A stretch of 64,000 nucleotides of DNA from Rugamonas brunnea (GTDB lineage: Bacteria; Pseudomonadota; Gammaproteobacteria; Burkholderiales; Burkholderiaceae_D). Position 1 is the first letter of the stretch. Every line of letters starts with the position of its first letter. The position numbers and the translations under genes are program-made. The DNA lies in contig NZ_JACEZT010000010.1 of assembly GCF_014042345.1 (NCBI RefSeq), positions 124,001-188,000 on the forward strand, given 5' to 3'. This document shows, piece after piece, positions 9,660-18,615 of the stretch. The notes under the pieces were generated by a model. That model did not search any database, was not told where the DNA came from, and saw nothing but the letters and a program-made list of their open reading frames with translations.

Positions 9660-9824
9660 TCAGTGTTTGCGCTTCTGCTTGGCGCCCCCGCCACGCTTGC
9701 CACCACCCTTGCCTTGGCTGGCGGCCTCCTTGCCCGATTTTGTCTGAGCGGGCTGGGCCGACTGCGTTGAGCGATCGCCGCCGGCTTCCTGTTTGTTACC
9801 ACTGTCTGTCTTTTGCTTGGCCAT
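9660..9824 (-). CDS. 54-residue Lys/Gly/Gln-rich basic protein
   Basis: Starts MAKQKTDSGNKQEAGG and ends GGGKRGGGAKQKRKH. The start is set by the GAGGAGAACATC leader directly before ATG 9822-9824; a longer in-frame reading to 9896 would overlap the gene before it and has no ribosome binding site. The product is strongly basic and low-complexity, with no hydrophobic segment, suggesting a disordered nucleic-acid-binding or desiccation-type protein. It is 14 bp upstream of katE and 68 bp downstream of the KGG-type gene, so it is probably co-expressed with both. No family is recognised with confidence. Confidence 0.6.
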   Translation of the reverse strand: MAKQKTDSGNKQEAGGDRSTQSAQPAQTKSGKEAASQGKGGGKRGGGAKQKRKH

Positions 9825-9892
9825 GATGTTCTCCTCGCCAGCGCAGGAAACGCGGCACGCACCAGTGGCACACGCCGCGTTCCCCGCGTCCG

Positions 9893-10363
9893 TCATTTCG
9901 AGCGCGAACCGGACTGCGAGCCGCCCTGGGTGCCGCCGTGACCGCCCTGGCTGCCATGGCCGCCCTGACTGCCCTGACTGCCGCTCTTGCTGCGCGAACT
10001 GCTGTCCTCGTCCTCGCTCTGGCGATTCGGGTCGTTTTTATGGCTCATGGAGCCTGCTTCCCGCGCCTCTTCCGAGGTGAATTCGTGCGCGTGGCCCGAG
10101 GCGTGGGCGGCGCGGCCGCCTTCGGCCGCAATCTCACGCTGCCGGTCGGGGTCCATCGAGGCAAAGCCACGGCCACCGCCGCTACCTTGCGTGTTCTCGT
10201 CGCGTCCCGACTGCTTGTTATCGCTGCTGCTGTGCGACTGGCGGCTGCCGGAACCGCCGTGGCCGCCCTGGGTATCGCGGCTGCTGCCGCTCTGTTGCGA
10301 GCCGCCCGACTGTGATTTGCTGCGCTCGTTATCCTGGTTCCCGCCTTGGTTCGATGAAGCCAT
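9893..10363 (-). CDS. KGG-repeat-type general stress protein
   Basis: A 156-residue hydrophilic protein with a central degenerate stress-protein motif (GFASMDPDRQREIAAEGGRA, then HEFTSEEAREAG) related to the KGG/GsiB-YciG group. It is flanked by Ser/Gln/Gly-rich low-complexity arms, including near-repeats of SQGGHG at the C-terminus. Such proteins are usually made under starvation, osmotic or desiccation stress. AAGGAGAACGAG precedes the ATG at 10361-10363. It heads the run that continues into the 54-residue gene and katE. Flanks are very Gly/Ser-rich and probably disordered. The exact biochemical role of the family is not established. Confidence 0.75.
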   Translation of the reverse strand: MASSNQGGNQDNERSKSQSGGSQQSGSSRDTQGGHGGSGSRQSHSSSDNKQSGRDENTQGSGGGRGFASMDPDRQREIAAEGGRAAHASGHAHEFTSEEAREAGSMSHKNDPNRQSEDEDSSSRSKSGSQGSQGGHGSQGGHGGTQGGSQSGSRSK

Positions 10364-10490
10364 CTCGTTCTCCTTGATGATATAAAAAGCACGTCGCCGT
10401 CTGCGGTTGCAGCGCGATGACGAGCATTCATCTTAGGTTTGGCGGGATTGTTCCGTCATGAGCGACCTTCTGACGGCGACGTAGGATTTT

Positions 10491-10530
10491 GGCCAGTCTG
10501 TTTGCAACTTCACGTTGCCGCAGACTGGCC
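10491..10530. repeat. Perfect hairpin between the MFS gene and the stress operon
   Basis: GGCCAGTCTG at 10491-10500 pairs with CAGACTGGCC at 10521-10530, and an inner GCAAC/GTTGC pair (10504-10508, 10514-10518) extends the stem. It lies 22 bp after the stop of the MFS gene. Neither strand has a following T-run, so it is a weak candidate for an intrinsic terminator and may instead protect the mRNA end. Confidence 0.5.
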
Positions 10531-10551
10531 CATCGCGTCCGGCGCTACCGG

Positions 10552-11898
10552 TCAGGCGACCGCGACGCAGCGCTCCCTGACCACGCCGCGGTACACGAGG
10601 AAGGTGGCGGCCAGGCTGATCGCGCCGGCGCCGGCCAGCCAGTAGCCGGGGGCCGCCTTGTCGCCACTGACTTCGATCAGCCAGGTCGACAGCAGCGGCG
10701 TCAGGCCGCCGAACAGCGCCGTCGCCAGGCTGTAGGCCAGCGAGAAGCCAGCCGTGCGCACCTGCTGGGGAATGATCTCGGTCAGCGCGACGATGGTGGC
10801 GCCGTTGTAGCTGCCATACAGGAACGACAGCCACAGTTCCACCAGAACCATATGGCCAAAGCTGGGGTGCGCGATCAGCCACGACAGGGCCGGATAGGCG
10901 GTCAGCGCCGTCAGCGCCGCGCAGGTCGCCATCACGGGCCAGCGCCCGATGCGGTCCGACAGCGCGCCCATGACGGGCAGCCAGATGAAATTCGAGATCC
11001 CGACGCACAAGGTCACCAGCAGACTCTCCTCGGTGCTCAGCTTGAGCACGCTCTTGCCGAACGTGGGCGTGTACACAGTGATCATGTAGAACGCGACCGT
11101 GGTCAGCACGATCAGCATGGCGCCGGCCGTGACCAGCTGCCAGTTGACGCCGATGGTGCGCAGCATCTGGCGGAACGTGGGGTGCGTCTTGCGCGTCAGG
11201 TAAGCCTCGGTCTCCTGCAGCGAGCGCCGGATGTAGAACACGACCGGAATGATGGAGCAGCCGATGAAGAACGGGATGCGCCAGCCCCAGTCGGCGATCA
11301 ATTCCTTGGGCATGGCGTGGTTGAGCCCGTAACCGAGCGCGGCGGAGAAGATCACGGCCACCTGCTGGCTGGCCGACTGCCAGCTGACGTAATAGCCCTT
11401 GTTGCCCGGGGTAGCCATCTCGGACAGGTAGACCGACACCCCACCCAGTTCCACGCCGGCCGAGAAGCCCTGCAGCAGGCGGCCGATCAGCACCAGCAGC
11501 GGCGCCATCAGACCGATGCTGGCGTAGCCGGGCACGAAGGCGATCAGCGCCGTGCCGGACGCCATGATGCCCAGCGTCAGCACCAGCCCCTTGCGCCGGC
11601 CGATGCGGTCGATGTAGCTGCCCAGCACGATGGCGCCCAGCGGACGCATGAAGAAGCCGGCGCCGAACGTGGCGAACGTCATCATCAGCGCCGCGTATTC
11701 GCTCGACGCCGGAAAGAACGCGTTGGCGATCTGCTGCGCGTAAAAGCCGAACAGGAAGAAATCATACATTTCGATGAAGTTTCCGCTCGTAACGCGGATG
11801 ACGGCGCCCAGCTTGGACGGGGCGCGTGCGGGGGCGGCGGCGGCCGGGGCCGGAGCCGGGGCTGCGATGGACGCCGTGGCGGTGGAGGTAGAGGTCAT
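10552..11898 (-). CDS. MHS-family MFS transporter, citrate/tricarballylate-proton symporter-like
   Basis: A 448-residue inner-membrane carrier with 12 predicted helices. The first helix reads [20 protein letters not shown] and loop 2-3 carries [11 protein letters not shown], both hallmarks of the metabolite:H+ symporters CitA and TcuC. I prefer the ATG at 11896-11898 ([10 protein letters not shown]); a second ATG at 11932-11934 adds 12 residues. The N-terminus has an Ala/Pro-rich stretch before helix 1. It is the last gene of a porin - binding protein - carrier set transcribed away from the LysR gene at 13967. Substrate is inferred to be citrate, tricarballylate or a similar tri/dicarboxylate. 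Confidence 0.85.
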   Translation of the reverse strand: MTSTSTATASIAAPAPAPAAAAPARAPSKLGAVIRVTSGNFIEMYDFFLFGFYAQQIANAFFPASSEYAALMMTFATFGAGFFMRPLGAIVLGSYIDRIGRRKGLVLTLGIMASGTALIAFVPGYASIGLMAPLLVLIGRLLQGFSAGVELGGVSVYLSEMATPGNKGYYVSWQSASQQVAVIFSAALGYGLNHAMPKELIADWGWRIPFFIGCSIIPVVFYIRRSLQETEAYLTRKTHPTFRQMLRTIGVNWQLVTAGAMLIVLTTVAFYMITVYTPTFGKSVLKLSTEESLLVTLCVGISNFIWLPVMGALSDRIGRWPVMATCAALTALTAYPALSWLIAHPSFGHMVLVELWLSFLYGSYNGATIVALTEIIPQQVRTAGFSLAYSLATALFGGLTPLLSTWLIEVSGDKAAPGYWLAGAGAISLAATFLVYRGVVRERCVAVA

Positions 11899-11951
11899 GA
11901 TGCGCTTTCGGAAAAATCCGCCGGCGCGGTGCACCGGCGTGGGGAGGTGGT

Positions 11952-12737
11952 TCAGTGCCGGGCGGCGGCTGGTTCCAGCCCGGTCTGCTCGATCGCGCTG
12001 GCGTTGGCGGGCGCGGCCAGGAAGTCCAGCAACTGGCGCGCCGCCTGCGGCTGGCTCGAGCCGCGCACCACGGCGCCGGAGAACTGGGTCTGGAGCTGCA
12101 CTTCCTGCGGCAACACACCGACGATGTCGATGCCCGCCACCGGCTTCAGTTCACTGCGCTGCTGGCAACCGAAATCGGCCTGGCCATGGGCGATGATCTC
12201 CCCCACCGGCGTGGCGGGAATCTGGGCCGCCCTGCCCTCCATCTGCTGGCGGATGCCCAGCTTGTCGAGCAATTCGCGCTTGATGTACTCGCCGCTGGCG
12301 CTATCGGAATACGCCACGTGCGAGGCATGCAGGAAGGCTTGCCGCAGGCCGTCCACGGTGCTGATGTCCGGCTGCGGCGCGCCGTGCCGCACGGCGCAGG
12401 CGATCGGCGAATCGGCCAGCACGACCTTGCTGCCCGGTTCCAGCTTCCCTTCGGCCATCAGCTTGTCGAGCGCATCGCCCACCATGATGACGACGTCGAT
12501 GGGCTCACCGCGCGCCAGGCGGGCCGGGATCGCATTCTTCGTCGCCCCCATCGACGGCCCCCATTCCGACAACAAATGGTGGCCGCTGCTGCGTTCATAG
12601 GCGGGCGACAAGTCCTTGTACGCTTGCGCGAAACCGCCCGAACTGACGACGCGCAGATCGGCCGCATGGGCTGCGGCGGCCATCGCGAGCGCGGCGCACG
12701 CGGCCAGGGCCTTGGCAGGCAGGTGAGGTGATCGCAT
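11952..12737 (-). CDS. Periplasmic substrate-binding protein, ModA-like fold
   Basis: A 261-residue exported protein with a cleavable signal (about 1-25, ending AAHAA). The mature part begins [21 protein letters not shown], the pattern of molybdate-binding-protein-like type 2 periplasmic binding proteins, and continues with [27 protein letters not shown] precedes the ATG. No ABC permease or ATPase is encoded beside it; instead it sits between a porin gene (12762) and an MFS carrier gene (11898). It may capture the carboxylate in the periplasm and hand it to the carrier. Molybdate transport is unlikely in this context. Confidence 0.8.
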   Translation of the reverse strand: MRSPHLPAKALAACAALAMAAAAHAADLRVVSSGGFAQAYKDLSPAYERSSGHHLLSEWGPSMGATKNAIPARLARGEPIDVVIMVGDALDKLMAEGKLEPGSKVVLADSPIACAVRHGAPQPDISTVDGLRQAFLHASHVAYSDSASGEYIKRELLDKLGIRQQMEGRAAQIPATPVGEIIAHGQADFGCQQRSELKPVAGIDIVGVLPQEVQLQTQFSGAVVRGSSQPQAARQLLDFLAAPANASAIEQTGLEPAAARH

Positions 12738-12761
12738 GGTGTTCTCCTTGTGTGTGGGCGG

Positions 12762-13853
12762 TTAGAATTTATGCATCAGGCCGAGCGTCAAGCCGGCCCC
12801 GTGGCGGTCGTTGGGCACCGACTTGGTCAGCCCGGCGGCATCGCCGCGCCAGACGGTGTAATCGGCTTCGGCATAGGCCGTGGTGCGCGGTGACAGGGTC
12901 TGCTCGACGAACAAGAAGCCCCGGTCGAAACCATCATCGGCAAAGCCGGACGCTTCGCGCCGCACGCTGTACCAGGCCGTGGTGATCAGCAGCGACTGTC
13001 CCACCGGACGGCTCACGCCCGCCGAACGCACGCGCTGGCGCACGCGCTGGCCCGCGCCCGTGTCCGCCTCATTGCGGGCCAGGTTGGCCTTGAACTGCCA
13101 GGCGTCCAGGTGGAACGCCGTGCCCACGGTCCACGCGTCGAGCGGCAAGCCTTCGCGGCTGCGGAATTGCGTGGTCGCGCCCGACACCGCCCAGTCCGTG
13201 CGCTGGTAGGCCAGCGCCACGCCATGGCTGGACGACGCGGACGCGTCGCCCGCCACTTCGCCGGCCGACCAGGCGGCGCGCGCCTGCCAGGGGCCCTCGG
13301 TGACGCTGTATTTGACGGTGTTGTCGAGCCGGTAAGCATTGTCCGCGTAGCCGCTGGGACCGTACTGGCGACCGAGCGCATGCGTACCGAACGCGGTGTT
13401 GCTCAGGCCGGCGATGTTGATGTTGGGATTGAACGACGCGTCGCGCTTGCCCAGCGGATCGACCGATATCAGCGCATCGGCCAGCAAATTGGTCTGGCGC
13501 CCGAGCGCCACGGTGCCATACGGCGTGGCCAGGCCGACCCAGGCCAGGCGGTCGAACAGGCGGTCGCTCTTGGCGGAGGCGCCGGTGTCGGCATTGATGC
13601 CGCCTTCCAGGCGCAGCAGCGCCGCCCACTGGCCACCCAGCGATTCGCGCCCCTTGATGCCCCAGCGGCTGGTCTCGTCGACACCGCTGCTGACGGCACG
13701 GGTATCGCCGGACGGGGTCGGTGCATTGTTGGCGCCCAGGCCGCTGGTGGTGCGCAGGCCGACATCGACGATGCCGTACAGGTCGATGGCGGACTGCGCC
13801 AGGCAGGTGCTGCTGGTCACCAGCAAAACGGTAAAGGCGCAGGAATGGCGCAT
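12762..13853 (-). CDS. Gram-negative trimeric porin
   Basis: A 363-residue outer-membrane beta-barrel protein: signal peptide (1-19, ending CLAQ), first strand SAIDLYGIVDVGLRTTSG, eyelet-type segment RWGIKGRESLGGQWAALLRLEGG, and a terminal phenylalanine (LGLMHKF) needed for BAM-dependent insertion. This is the Burkholderia/Neisseria porin family. GGAGATCCC precedes the ATG. It is the first gene of the uptake set with the binding protein and MFS carrier, and lies 113 bp from the divergent LysR gene that probably controls it. The likely substrates are small carboxylates. Confidence 0.9.
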   Translation of the reverse strand: MRHSCAFTVLLVTSSTCLAQSAIDLYGIVDVGLRTTSGLGANNAPTPSGDTRAVSSGVDETSRWGIKGRESLGGQWAALLRLEGGINADTGASAKSDRLFDRLAWVGLATPYGTVALGRQTNLLADALISVDPLGKRDASFNPNINIAGLSNTAFGTHALGRQYGPSGYADNAYRLDNTVKYSVTEGPWQARAAWSAGEVAGDASASSSHGVALAYQRTDWAVSGATTQFRSREGLPLDAWTVGTAFHLDAWQFKANLARNEADTGAGQRVRQRVRSAGVSRPVGQSLLITTAWYSVRREASGFADDGFDRGFLFVEQTLSPRTTAYAEADYTVWRGDAAGLTKSVPNDRHGAGLTLGLMHKF

Positions 13854-13939
13854 GGGATCTCCTCGTTCCAGGTTCGCCTTCTTGTTGAGGCTTATTGTTC
13901 AGTGCACGAATGATCCGCCAAATGGCATAATTTGATAAT

Positions 13940-13964
13940 TGCATTTTTTACGATCATTAATGCA
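13940..13964. promoter_or_regulatory. Inverted repeat in the LysR/porin divergent promoter
   Basis: TGCATT (13940-13945) and AATGCA (13959-13964) form an inverted repeat spaced by 13 bp in an AT-rich island of the divergent intergenic region, ending 2 bp before the LysR start codon. LysR proteins commonly bind such sites and repress themselves while activating the divergent operon. The short arms make this tentative. Confidence 0.35.
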
Positions 13965-13966
13965 CC

Positions 13967-14881
13967 ATGCGCATCAATTACGACCTGCACGATTTACAAG
14001 CCTTCGTCGCCGTTGCGGAACACGGCAGTTTCCGGCAGGCTGCCACCGCCCTGTTCCTGTCGCAGCCGGCGCTCAGCCGCCGCATCGAAAAACTGGAGGA
14101 AGGACTAGGCGTCAAACTGTTCGAGCGCACCACGCGCCGGGTGCAACTGACCAATGTGGGGCAAGCCTTCCTGGTCAACGTGCGCACCGCGCTCGACGGC
14201 CTGGAGGATGCCGTGCTGGGCGTGGCCGACCTGGCCGCGCACCGCACCGGCACGGTGACGCTGGCCTGCGTTCCGTCCGCCGTGCGGCACTTCTTGCCGG
14301 CCGTGCTGCGGCAGTTCAGCGAACGCTTCCCGCGCATCCGCGTGCGCGTGCATGACGAGAGTGCGCAGGACGTGCTGAATCTGGTGCGCGACGGCCAGGC
14401 CGACTTCGGCATCAATTTCACGGGCGCGGAAGACCCGGAAATCGAATTTGAACCGATCTACGTGGAAACCTACGTGCTGGCGATGCGGCGCGACCACCGG
14501 TTTGCGCGCCGCAAATCACTGAGCTGGAAGGAGACGGTGGATGAGCGCTACATCTCGGTGGCCAAGTCGAGCGGCAACCGCAGCGTGATCGATGCCGCCC
14601 TGTCCGGAGTCGAGAAACATCCGCTGATCTTTTACGAGGTCAACCACGTGTCCGGCGTACTCGCGCTCGTGGAAGCGGGCATGGGCGTGGCCGCCGTACC
14701 CGGCCTGTCCGTTCCACCCGGCGGCAAGGACGCCGTCATCGGCGTGCCGCTCATCAACCCCGAGATCCACCGGACGCTGGGGCTGATCAGCAAGCGCAAC
14801 CACTACATGGCGCCGGCCGCCCGCATGTTGTTCGAGATGCTCACCGAGTCGCTGCGAAAAGATGGCGACGGCGCCGCTTAA
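13967..14881 (+). CDS. LysR-family transcriptional regulator
   Basis: A 304-residue DNA-binding regulator. The N-terminal winged helix-turn-helix is clear (FRQAATALFLSQPALSRRIE, residues 24-43), followed by the long linker helix and the two-lobed effector domain (about 92-300: TGTVTLACVPSAVRHFLPAV). Start at ATG 13967 (MRINYDLHDL) leaves 113 bp to the divergent porin gene. Its position implies control of the porin - binding protein - MFS operon in response to the transported carboxylate. Length is normal and nothing is missing. Confidence 0.92.
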   Translation: MRINYDLHDLQAFVAVAEHGSFRQAATALFLSQPALSRRIEKLEEGLGVKLFERTTRRVQLTNVGQAFLVNVRTALDGLEDAVLGVADLAAHRTGTVTLACVPSAVRHFLPAVLRQFSERFPRIRVRVHDESAQDVLNLVRDGQADFGINFTGAEDPEIEFEPIYVETYVLAMRRDHRFARRKSLSWKETVDERYISVAKSSGNRSVIDAALSGVEKHPLIFYEVNHVSGVLALVEAGMGVAAVPGLSVPPGGKDAVIGVPLINPEIHRTLGLISKRNHYMAPAARMLFEMLTESLRKDGDGAA

Positions 14882-14941
14882 GGCGCAACGCACGCTCCGG
14901 CGGGATGGCGCATATAATCGCGCCTCCACCATCGATCTCCC

Positions 14942-15310
14942 ATGACCATGCCAGCCATTACCGAATTCCGCCACCAGTCGCCCACACCTGAATACGACTA
15001 TCCACACGAAGACCGCAGGCTGGAGGGCAAGCCGAAGCGCACCACCTGGAACCACTTTACCAACGCCAGCGGCGAAGTCAGCGCCGGCATCTGGGCGTGC
15101 GAGCGTGGCAGCTGGCGCATCGCCTTCGCGCCCAACAAGGATGAGTATTTCTACGTGCTGGAGGGCCGCTGCCGCGTGATCGATGAACAAGGCCACGCGG
15201 CCGAAGCCGGCCCCGGCGACGCGCTGGTGATCCCGGCCGGCTTCAAAGGCGTGTTCGAGGTGGTGGAACCGGTCAAAAAGCACTATGTGATCGTCGAGCG
15301 CGCCGACTGA
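14942..15310 (+). CDS. Cupin-domain protein (DUF861/Cupin_3 type)
   Basis: A 122-residue single-domain cupin. The conserved parts are GEVSAGIWACERGSWRIAF, then EYFYVLEGRCRVID and GPGDALVIPAGFKGVFEV, the typical strand-turn layout of the Cupin_3 family. The classical metal-binding His pairs are largely absent. A TATAAT box at 14913-14918 lies 23 bp before the first ATG; MPAITEF two codons downstream is an alternative start. Function in this group is usually unknown, with (S)-ureidoglycine aminohydrolase-like or sugar-binding relatives. It is followed 35 bp later by a thioesterase gene. Confidence 0.75.
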   Translation: MTMPAITEFRHQSPTPEYDYPHEDRRLEGKPKRTTWNHFTNASGEVSAGIWACERGSWRIAFAPNKDEYFYVLEGRCRVIDEQGHAAEAGPGDALVIPAGFKGVFEVVEPVKKHYVIVERAD

Positions 15311-15339
15311 CGACAAGGTCGCACCCGACTGCATATAAT
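15310..15339 (+). promoter_or_regulatory. Sigma-70 promoter immediately before the thioesterase gene
   Basis: TATAAT at 15334-15339 is a perfect -10 box, with ACGACA at 15310-15315 (4 of 6 matches to TTGACA, 18-bp spacer). The ATG of the next gene starts at 15346, only 6 nt after the -10 box, so transcription would begin at or next to the start codon. No Shine-Dalgarno sequence fits in between, suggesting a leaderless mRNA. Confidence 0.5.
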
Positions 15340-15345
15340 GGCGCC

Positions 15346-15792
15346 ATGCCAGACATTCAATTACTGTGGGACCGCCCGCATCCCTTCATCCTGCCGGTTT
15401 CTCCGCAAGCAGCCGACATCGACGGCCTGGATCACACCAACAACGCGGTCTATGTTCGCTGGTGCGAAGCAGCCGGCTGGGCCCATTCCAACGCGCTCGG
15501 CCTGACCCTGGCCGATTACAAGCGGCTGGATCGTGGCATGGCCATCCGACGCAGCGAATTCGATTACATCTTCGCGACCAACGCCGGCGAGCAGCTGTTG
15601 CTGGGCACCTGGTTGCTGGCGGGCGAAAATCCGCTGTCGATGAAGCGCTGCTTCCAGTTGATCCGCCAGAGCGACGGCAACACCGTGTTACGGGCCAGCT
15701 GGCACCTGGTCTGCATCGAGCTGTCGAGCGGCCGACCCAAACGGGTGCCGCCGGAATTCAGCGCCGTGTACGGCCCCGCCTTCAGCGAGTGA
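15346..15792 (+). CDS. Hotdog-fold acyl-CoA thioesterase (4-hydroxybenzoyl-CoA thioesterase family)
   Basis: A 148-residue single hotdog domain. The signature QAADIDGLDHTNNAVYVRWC (residues 22-41) carries the Asp and His/Asn positions of the FadM/YbgC type thioesterases that hydrolyse fatty or aromatic acyl-CoAs. The remainder fits the fold: FDYIFATNAGEQLLLGTWL and the C-terminal strand TVLRASWHLVCIELSSGRP. It is cytoplasmic with no signal. The very short distance from the -10 box suggests leaderless translation. It is convergent with the lpd gene 45 bp away. The natural acyl-CoA substrate cannot be inferred. Confidence 0.85.
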   Translation: MPDIQLLWDRPHPFILPVSPQAADIDGLDHTNNAVYVRWCEAAGWAHSNALGLTLADYKRLDRGMAIRRSEFDYIFATNAGEQLLLGTWLLAGENPLSMKRCFQLIRQSDGNTVLRASWHLVCIELSSGRPKRVPPEFSAVYGPAFSE

Positions 15793-15837
15793 GTACGCGA
15801 CAGCGTCCTTCAACGCGCTGCCGCCTCCAGCGCATCG

Positions 15838-17235
15838 TCAAATGTGCAGCGCATGCCCCAGGGCGCGCAGCGCGGCCTCCTGGATCGCCTCGCCCAAGGT
15901 AGGATGGGCGTGGATCGTACCTGCCACGTCTTCCAGTGTCGCCCCCATCTCGATCGATTGGCCAAATGCGGCCGACAGCTCCGACACGGCCTTGCCGACG
16001 GCCTGCCAGCCGAGGATCAGATGATTGTCGCTGCGCGCCACCACCCGCACGAAGCCGTCCTTCGACTCGAGCGACATGGCGCGCCCGTTGGCGGCGAACG
16101 GGAACACGGCGTCGACGCACGCCACACCCTGCGCGCGCGCCTGCTGGGGCGTGAGGCCGACCACCACCACTTCGGGATCGGTAAAGCACACCGCCGCAAT
16201 GGCCGCAGGCGTGAAATGGCGGCGCTTGCCGCTGATGATCTCGACCACCATCTCGCCTTGCGCCATGGCGCGGTGCGCCAGCATCGGCTCACCGGTCACG
16301 TCGCCGATGGCCCACACATCGCGCATCGAGGTGCGGCACTGGTCATCCACCTTGATGTAATGCCCATCCATGTCGATGCGCAGCTTCTCCAGGCCAAAGC
16401 CGCGCGTGTTCGGGCGTCGTCCGACGGCGACCAACACCTGGTCCGCCGCCAGTGCCGACTCCTCGCCAGCGGCGTTGCGGACCCGCACCGCTGCGCCCTG
16501 CCCGTCCAGCCCGAGCACCGAGCAACCGAGATGGGTCTCGATACCCAGCCCCTTGAGCGCGTTGGCCACCGGACGTGTCAGATCCGTGTCGTAGGCGGGC
16601 AGGATGCGCTCCTGCGCCTCCACCACGTGCACCTGCGCCCCCAGCTTGGCATAGGTGATGCCTAGTTCCAGGCCGATGTACCCGGCCCCCACCACCACCA
16701 GCTGGCCGGGGATGGTCCTGGGCGACAGCGCTTCCGTCGCATTGATCACCGGCCCGCCGAAGGGCATGAAGGGCAGTTCGGTCGCATGTGAGCCGGTGGC
16801 CAGCAACAGGTGTTCGCAGCCGATGCGCTGCGGGCTTTCGCCGTCGCGCACGACTTCGACAGTCTTGCCATCGACAATATTGGCCCACCCTTTGACGACG
16901 CGCACCCCGCTTTTCTTCAGCAGGGCCGCCACGCCGCTCGTCAGGCGGCCGACGATGCCGTCCTTCCACAGCACGGTCTGGCCGATGTCGATGCGCGGCG
17001 CCTGCACGGAAATGCCCAGCGCCGAACCGCTCGCGTAATGACTGGCCTTTTCAAATTCATCGGCCGCATGGATCAGCGCCTTGGATGGGATGCAGCCGAC
17101 GTTGAGGCAGGTGCCGCCCAGTTCACCGGCTTCGACCAGCGTGGTGGGGATACCCAGCTGGCCGGCGCGGATGGCCGCGATATAGCCGCCAGGCCCGCCG
17201 CCGATCACCAGCAGCGTAGTGGTATGTTGGTTCAT
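15838..17235 (-). CDS. lpdA: Dihydrolipoyl dehydrogenase, E3 of the branched-chain 2-oxoacid dehydrogenase complex
   Basis: Reoxidises the lipoyl group of E2 using FAD and NAD+. The 465-residue protein has the FAD Rossmann motif [12 protein letters not shown], the redox disulfide C43/C48 in [13 protein letters not shown], the NAD site [13 protein letters not shown] and the C-terminal His-Glu pair in [15 protein letters not shown] take ATG 17233-17235 with GGAG six bases upstream; a TTG directly before it is an unlikely start. It is the fourth gene of the bkd operon, beginning 3 bp after the E2 stop codon. It is probably dedicated to this complex, though E3 can be shared with the pyruvate and 2-oxoglutarate complexes. 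Confidence 0.95.
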   Translation of the reverse strand: MNQHTTTLLVIGGGPGGYIAAIRAGQLGIPTTLVEAGELGGTCLNVGCIPSKALIHAADEFEKASHYASGSALGISVQAPRIDIGQTVLWKDGIVGRLTSGVAALLKKSGVRVVKGWANIVDGKTVEVVRDGESPQRIGCEHLLLATGSHATELPFMPFGGPVINATEALSPRTIPGQLVVVGAGYIGLELGITYAKLGAQVHVVEAQERILPAYDTDLTRPVANALKGLGIETHLGCSVLGLDGQGAAVRVRNAAGEESALAADQVLVAVGRRPNTRGFGLEKLRIDMDGHYIKVDDQCRTSMRDVWAIGDVTGEPMLAHRAMAQGEMVVEIISGKRRHFTPAAIAAVCFTDPEVVVVGLTPQQARAQGVACVDAVFPFAANGRAMSLESKDGFVRVVARSDNHLILGWQAVGKAVSELSAAFGQSIEMGATLEDVAGTIHAHPTLGEAIQEAALRALGHALHI

Positions 17236-17238
17236 CAA

Positions 17239-18612
17239 TTACTCCACAAAGAGCATGGCTGGGCATTCCAGCAAGGCGCGGATGGCTTGTACGAACTGCG
17301 CCGCGTGCATGCCGTCGATCACGCGGTGGTCGAACGAGGACGACAGGTTCATCATCTTGCGGATCACCAGTCCACCGTTGCGCACCATGGGCCGCTCCAC
17401 GATCTTGTTGACGCCGATGATGGCCACCTCGGGATGGTTGATCACCGGCGTGGTGACGATGCCGCCCAGCGCACCCAGGCTGGTGATGGTGATCGTCGAT
17501 CCGGACAATTCCTCGCGCGTGGCCTTGCCGGTGCGCGCGGCATCGGCAAGGCGCCCGATCTCGGCGGCGCATGACCACAGGTCGCGTGCCTCGGCATGAC
17601 GCATCACCGACACCATCAGGCCGCTATCGGTCTGGGTGGCGACACCGAGATGGACGGCGCCGTATTGCGTGACGAATCCGGCATCGTCATCGAAGCGCGC
17701 GTTCATCTGCGGGAACTGGCGCAGTGCCACAACCAGGGCGCGCGCCAGCAAGGGCAACACGGTCAACTTGCCGCGCTCCTTGCCCCACTGCTCGTTCATG
17801 CGCGCGCGCAGGCTTTCCAGTTCCGTGACGTCGATCTCCTCGACGTAGGAGAAATGCGGGATGCGGCGCTTGGCCTCCTGCATCTTCTGCGCGATCTTGC
17901 GGCGCAGGCCGATCAACGGAATGGTCTGTTCCGTGTGGATCTCGCGGTAGCCGCCAGCGACGGCGCCAGTGGCGCCTTGGGCGCCGCGCGCCACGTAGGC
18001 GTCAAGGTCCGCGTCCAGGATGCGGCCGGCCGGACCACTACCGTGCACGAACTGCAGTTCCACCCCCATGTCCCATGCGCGCTTGCGCACGGCCGGAGAC
18101 GCGAGCGGACGTTCGCCAGCCTCGCGCGCCACGCGAGCGGGCGCGGACGTGTGCGCTGCGGACGATCCCCCGGCAGGCGCCGCTGCGGGCCGGGCGACGG
18201 CGGCCGCCGGTGCAGGAGACGCCGGCAAAGCCAGCGAGGGCGGCGCCGACGAATCCGGCGCGGCAGCGGAGGCGCGAGCCGAAGCCGAAGCCGAACCCGG
18301 AGCCTGAGCCGCTGCGGCACCGTGTCCCGGCGCCGCAGCCGCAGCAGATTGCGGTTTCAGATTTCCCGCGCCCTCCACTTCGATGTGGATCAGGTCCGCA
18401 CCCACGGCCATCACCTGCCCCGCCGTGCCACCGAGCATGGCCACAGTGCCATGCACCGGCGACGGGATTTCAATCGTGGCCTTGTCGGTCATAACATCGG
18501 CCAGCACCATGTCCTCGGTGACGGCGTCGCCCACCTTCACATGCCACATGACCAGTTCAACTTCCGCGATGCCCTCGCCGATGTCCGGCATCTTGATGAC
18601 GTGAATACCCAT
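17239..18612 (-). CDS. bkdB: Dihydrolipoamide acyltransferase, E2 of branched-chain 2-oxoacid dehydrogenase
   Basis: Transfers the branched acyl group from E1 to CoA and forms the complex core. Domains in order: one lipoyl domain (1-80) with the lipoylated K44 in VMTDKATIEI; an Ala/Pro-rich flexible linker (about 85-165, strongly low-complexity); the peripheral-subunit-binding domain (about 168-205, ASPAVRKRAWDMGVELQFV); and the catalytic chloramphenicol-acetyltransferase-like domain (about 225-457) with the HxxxDG motif in SSFDHRVIDGMHAAQFV. At 457 residues it is normal for a one-lipoyl E2. It lies 3 bp after the E1 beta gene. The 'GIHVIKMPDIGEGIAEVEL' start is typical of BkdB rather than the pyruvate or 2-oxoglutarate enzymes. 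Confidence 0.95.
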   Translation of the reverse strand: MGIHVIKMPDIGEGIAEVELVMWHVKVGDAVTEDMVLADVMTDKATIEIPSPVHGTVAMLGGTAGQVMAVGADLIHIEVEGAGNLKPQSAAAAAPGHGAAAAQAPGSASASARASAAAPDSSAPPSLALPASPAPAAAVARPAAAPAGGSSAAHTSAPARVAREAGERPLASPAVRKRAWDMGVELQFVHGSGPAGRILDADLDAYVARGAQGATGAVAGGYREIHTEQTIPLIGLRRKIAQKMQEAKRRIPHFSYVEEIDVTELESLRARMNEQWGKERGKLTVLPLLARALVVALRQFPQMNARFDDDAGFVTQYGAVHLGVATQTDSGLMVSVMRHAEARDLWSCAAEIGRLADAARTGKATREELSGSTITITSLGALGGIVTTPVINHPEVAIIGVNKIVERPMVRNGGLVIRKMMNLSSSFDHRVIDGMHAAQFVQAIRALLECPAMLFVE

Positions 18613-18615
18613 CTT

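Noticed and set aside
10489..12600. 703-codon plus-strand open frame over the MFS and binding-protein genes
   Set aside because: Arg/Gln/Gly-rich composition without motifs; the minus-strand genes have ribosome binding sites and clear families.
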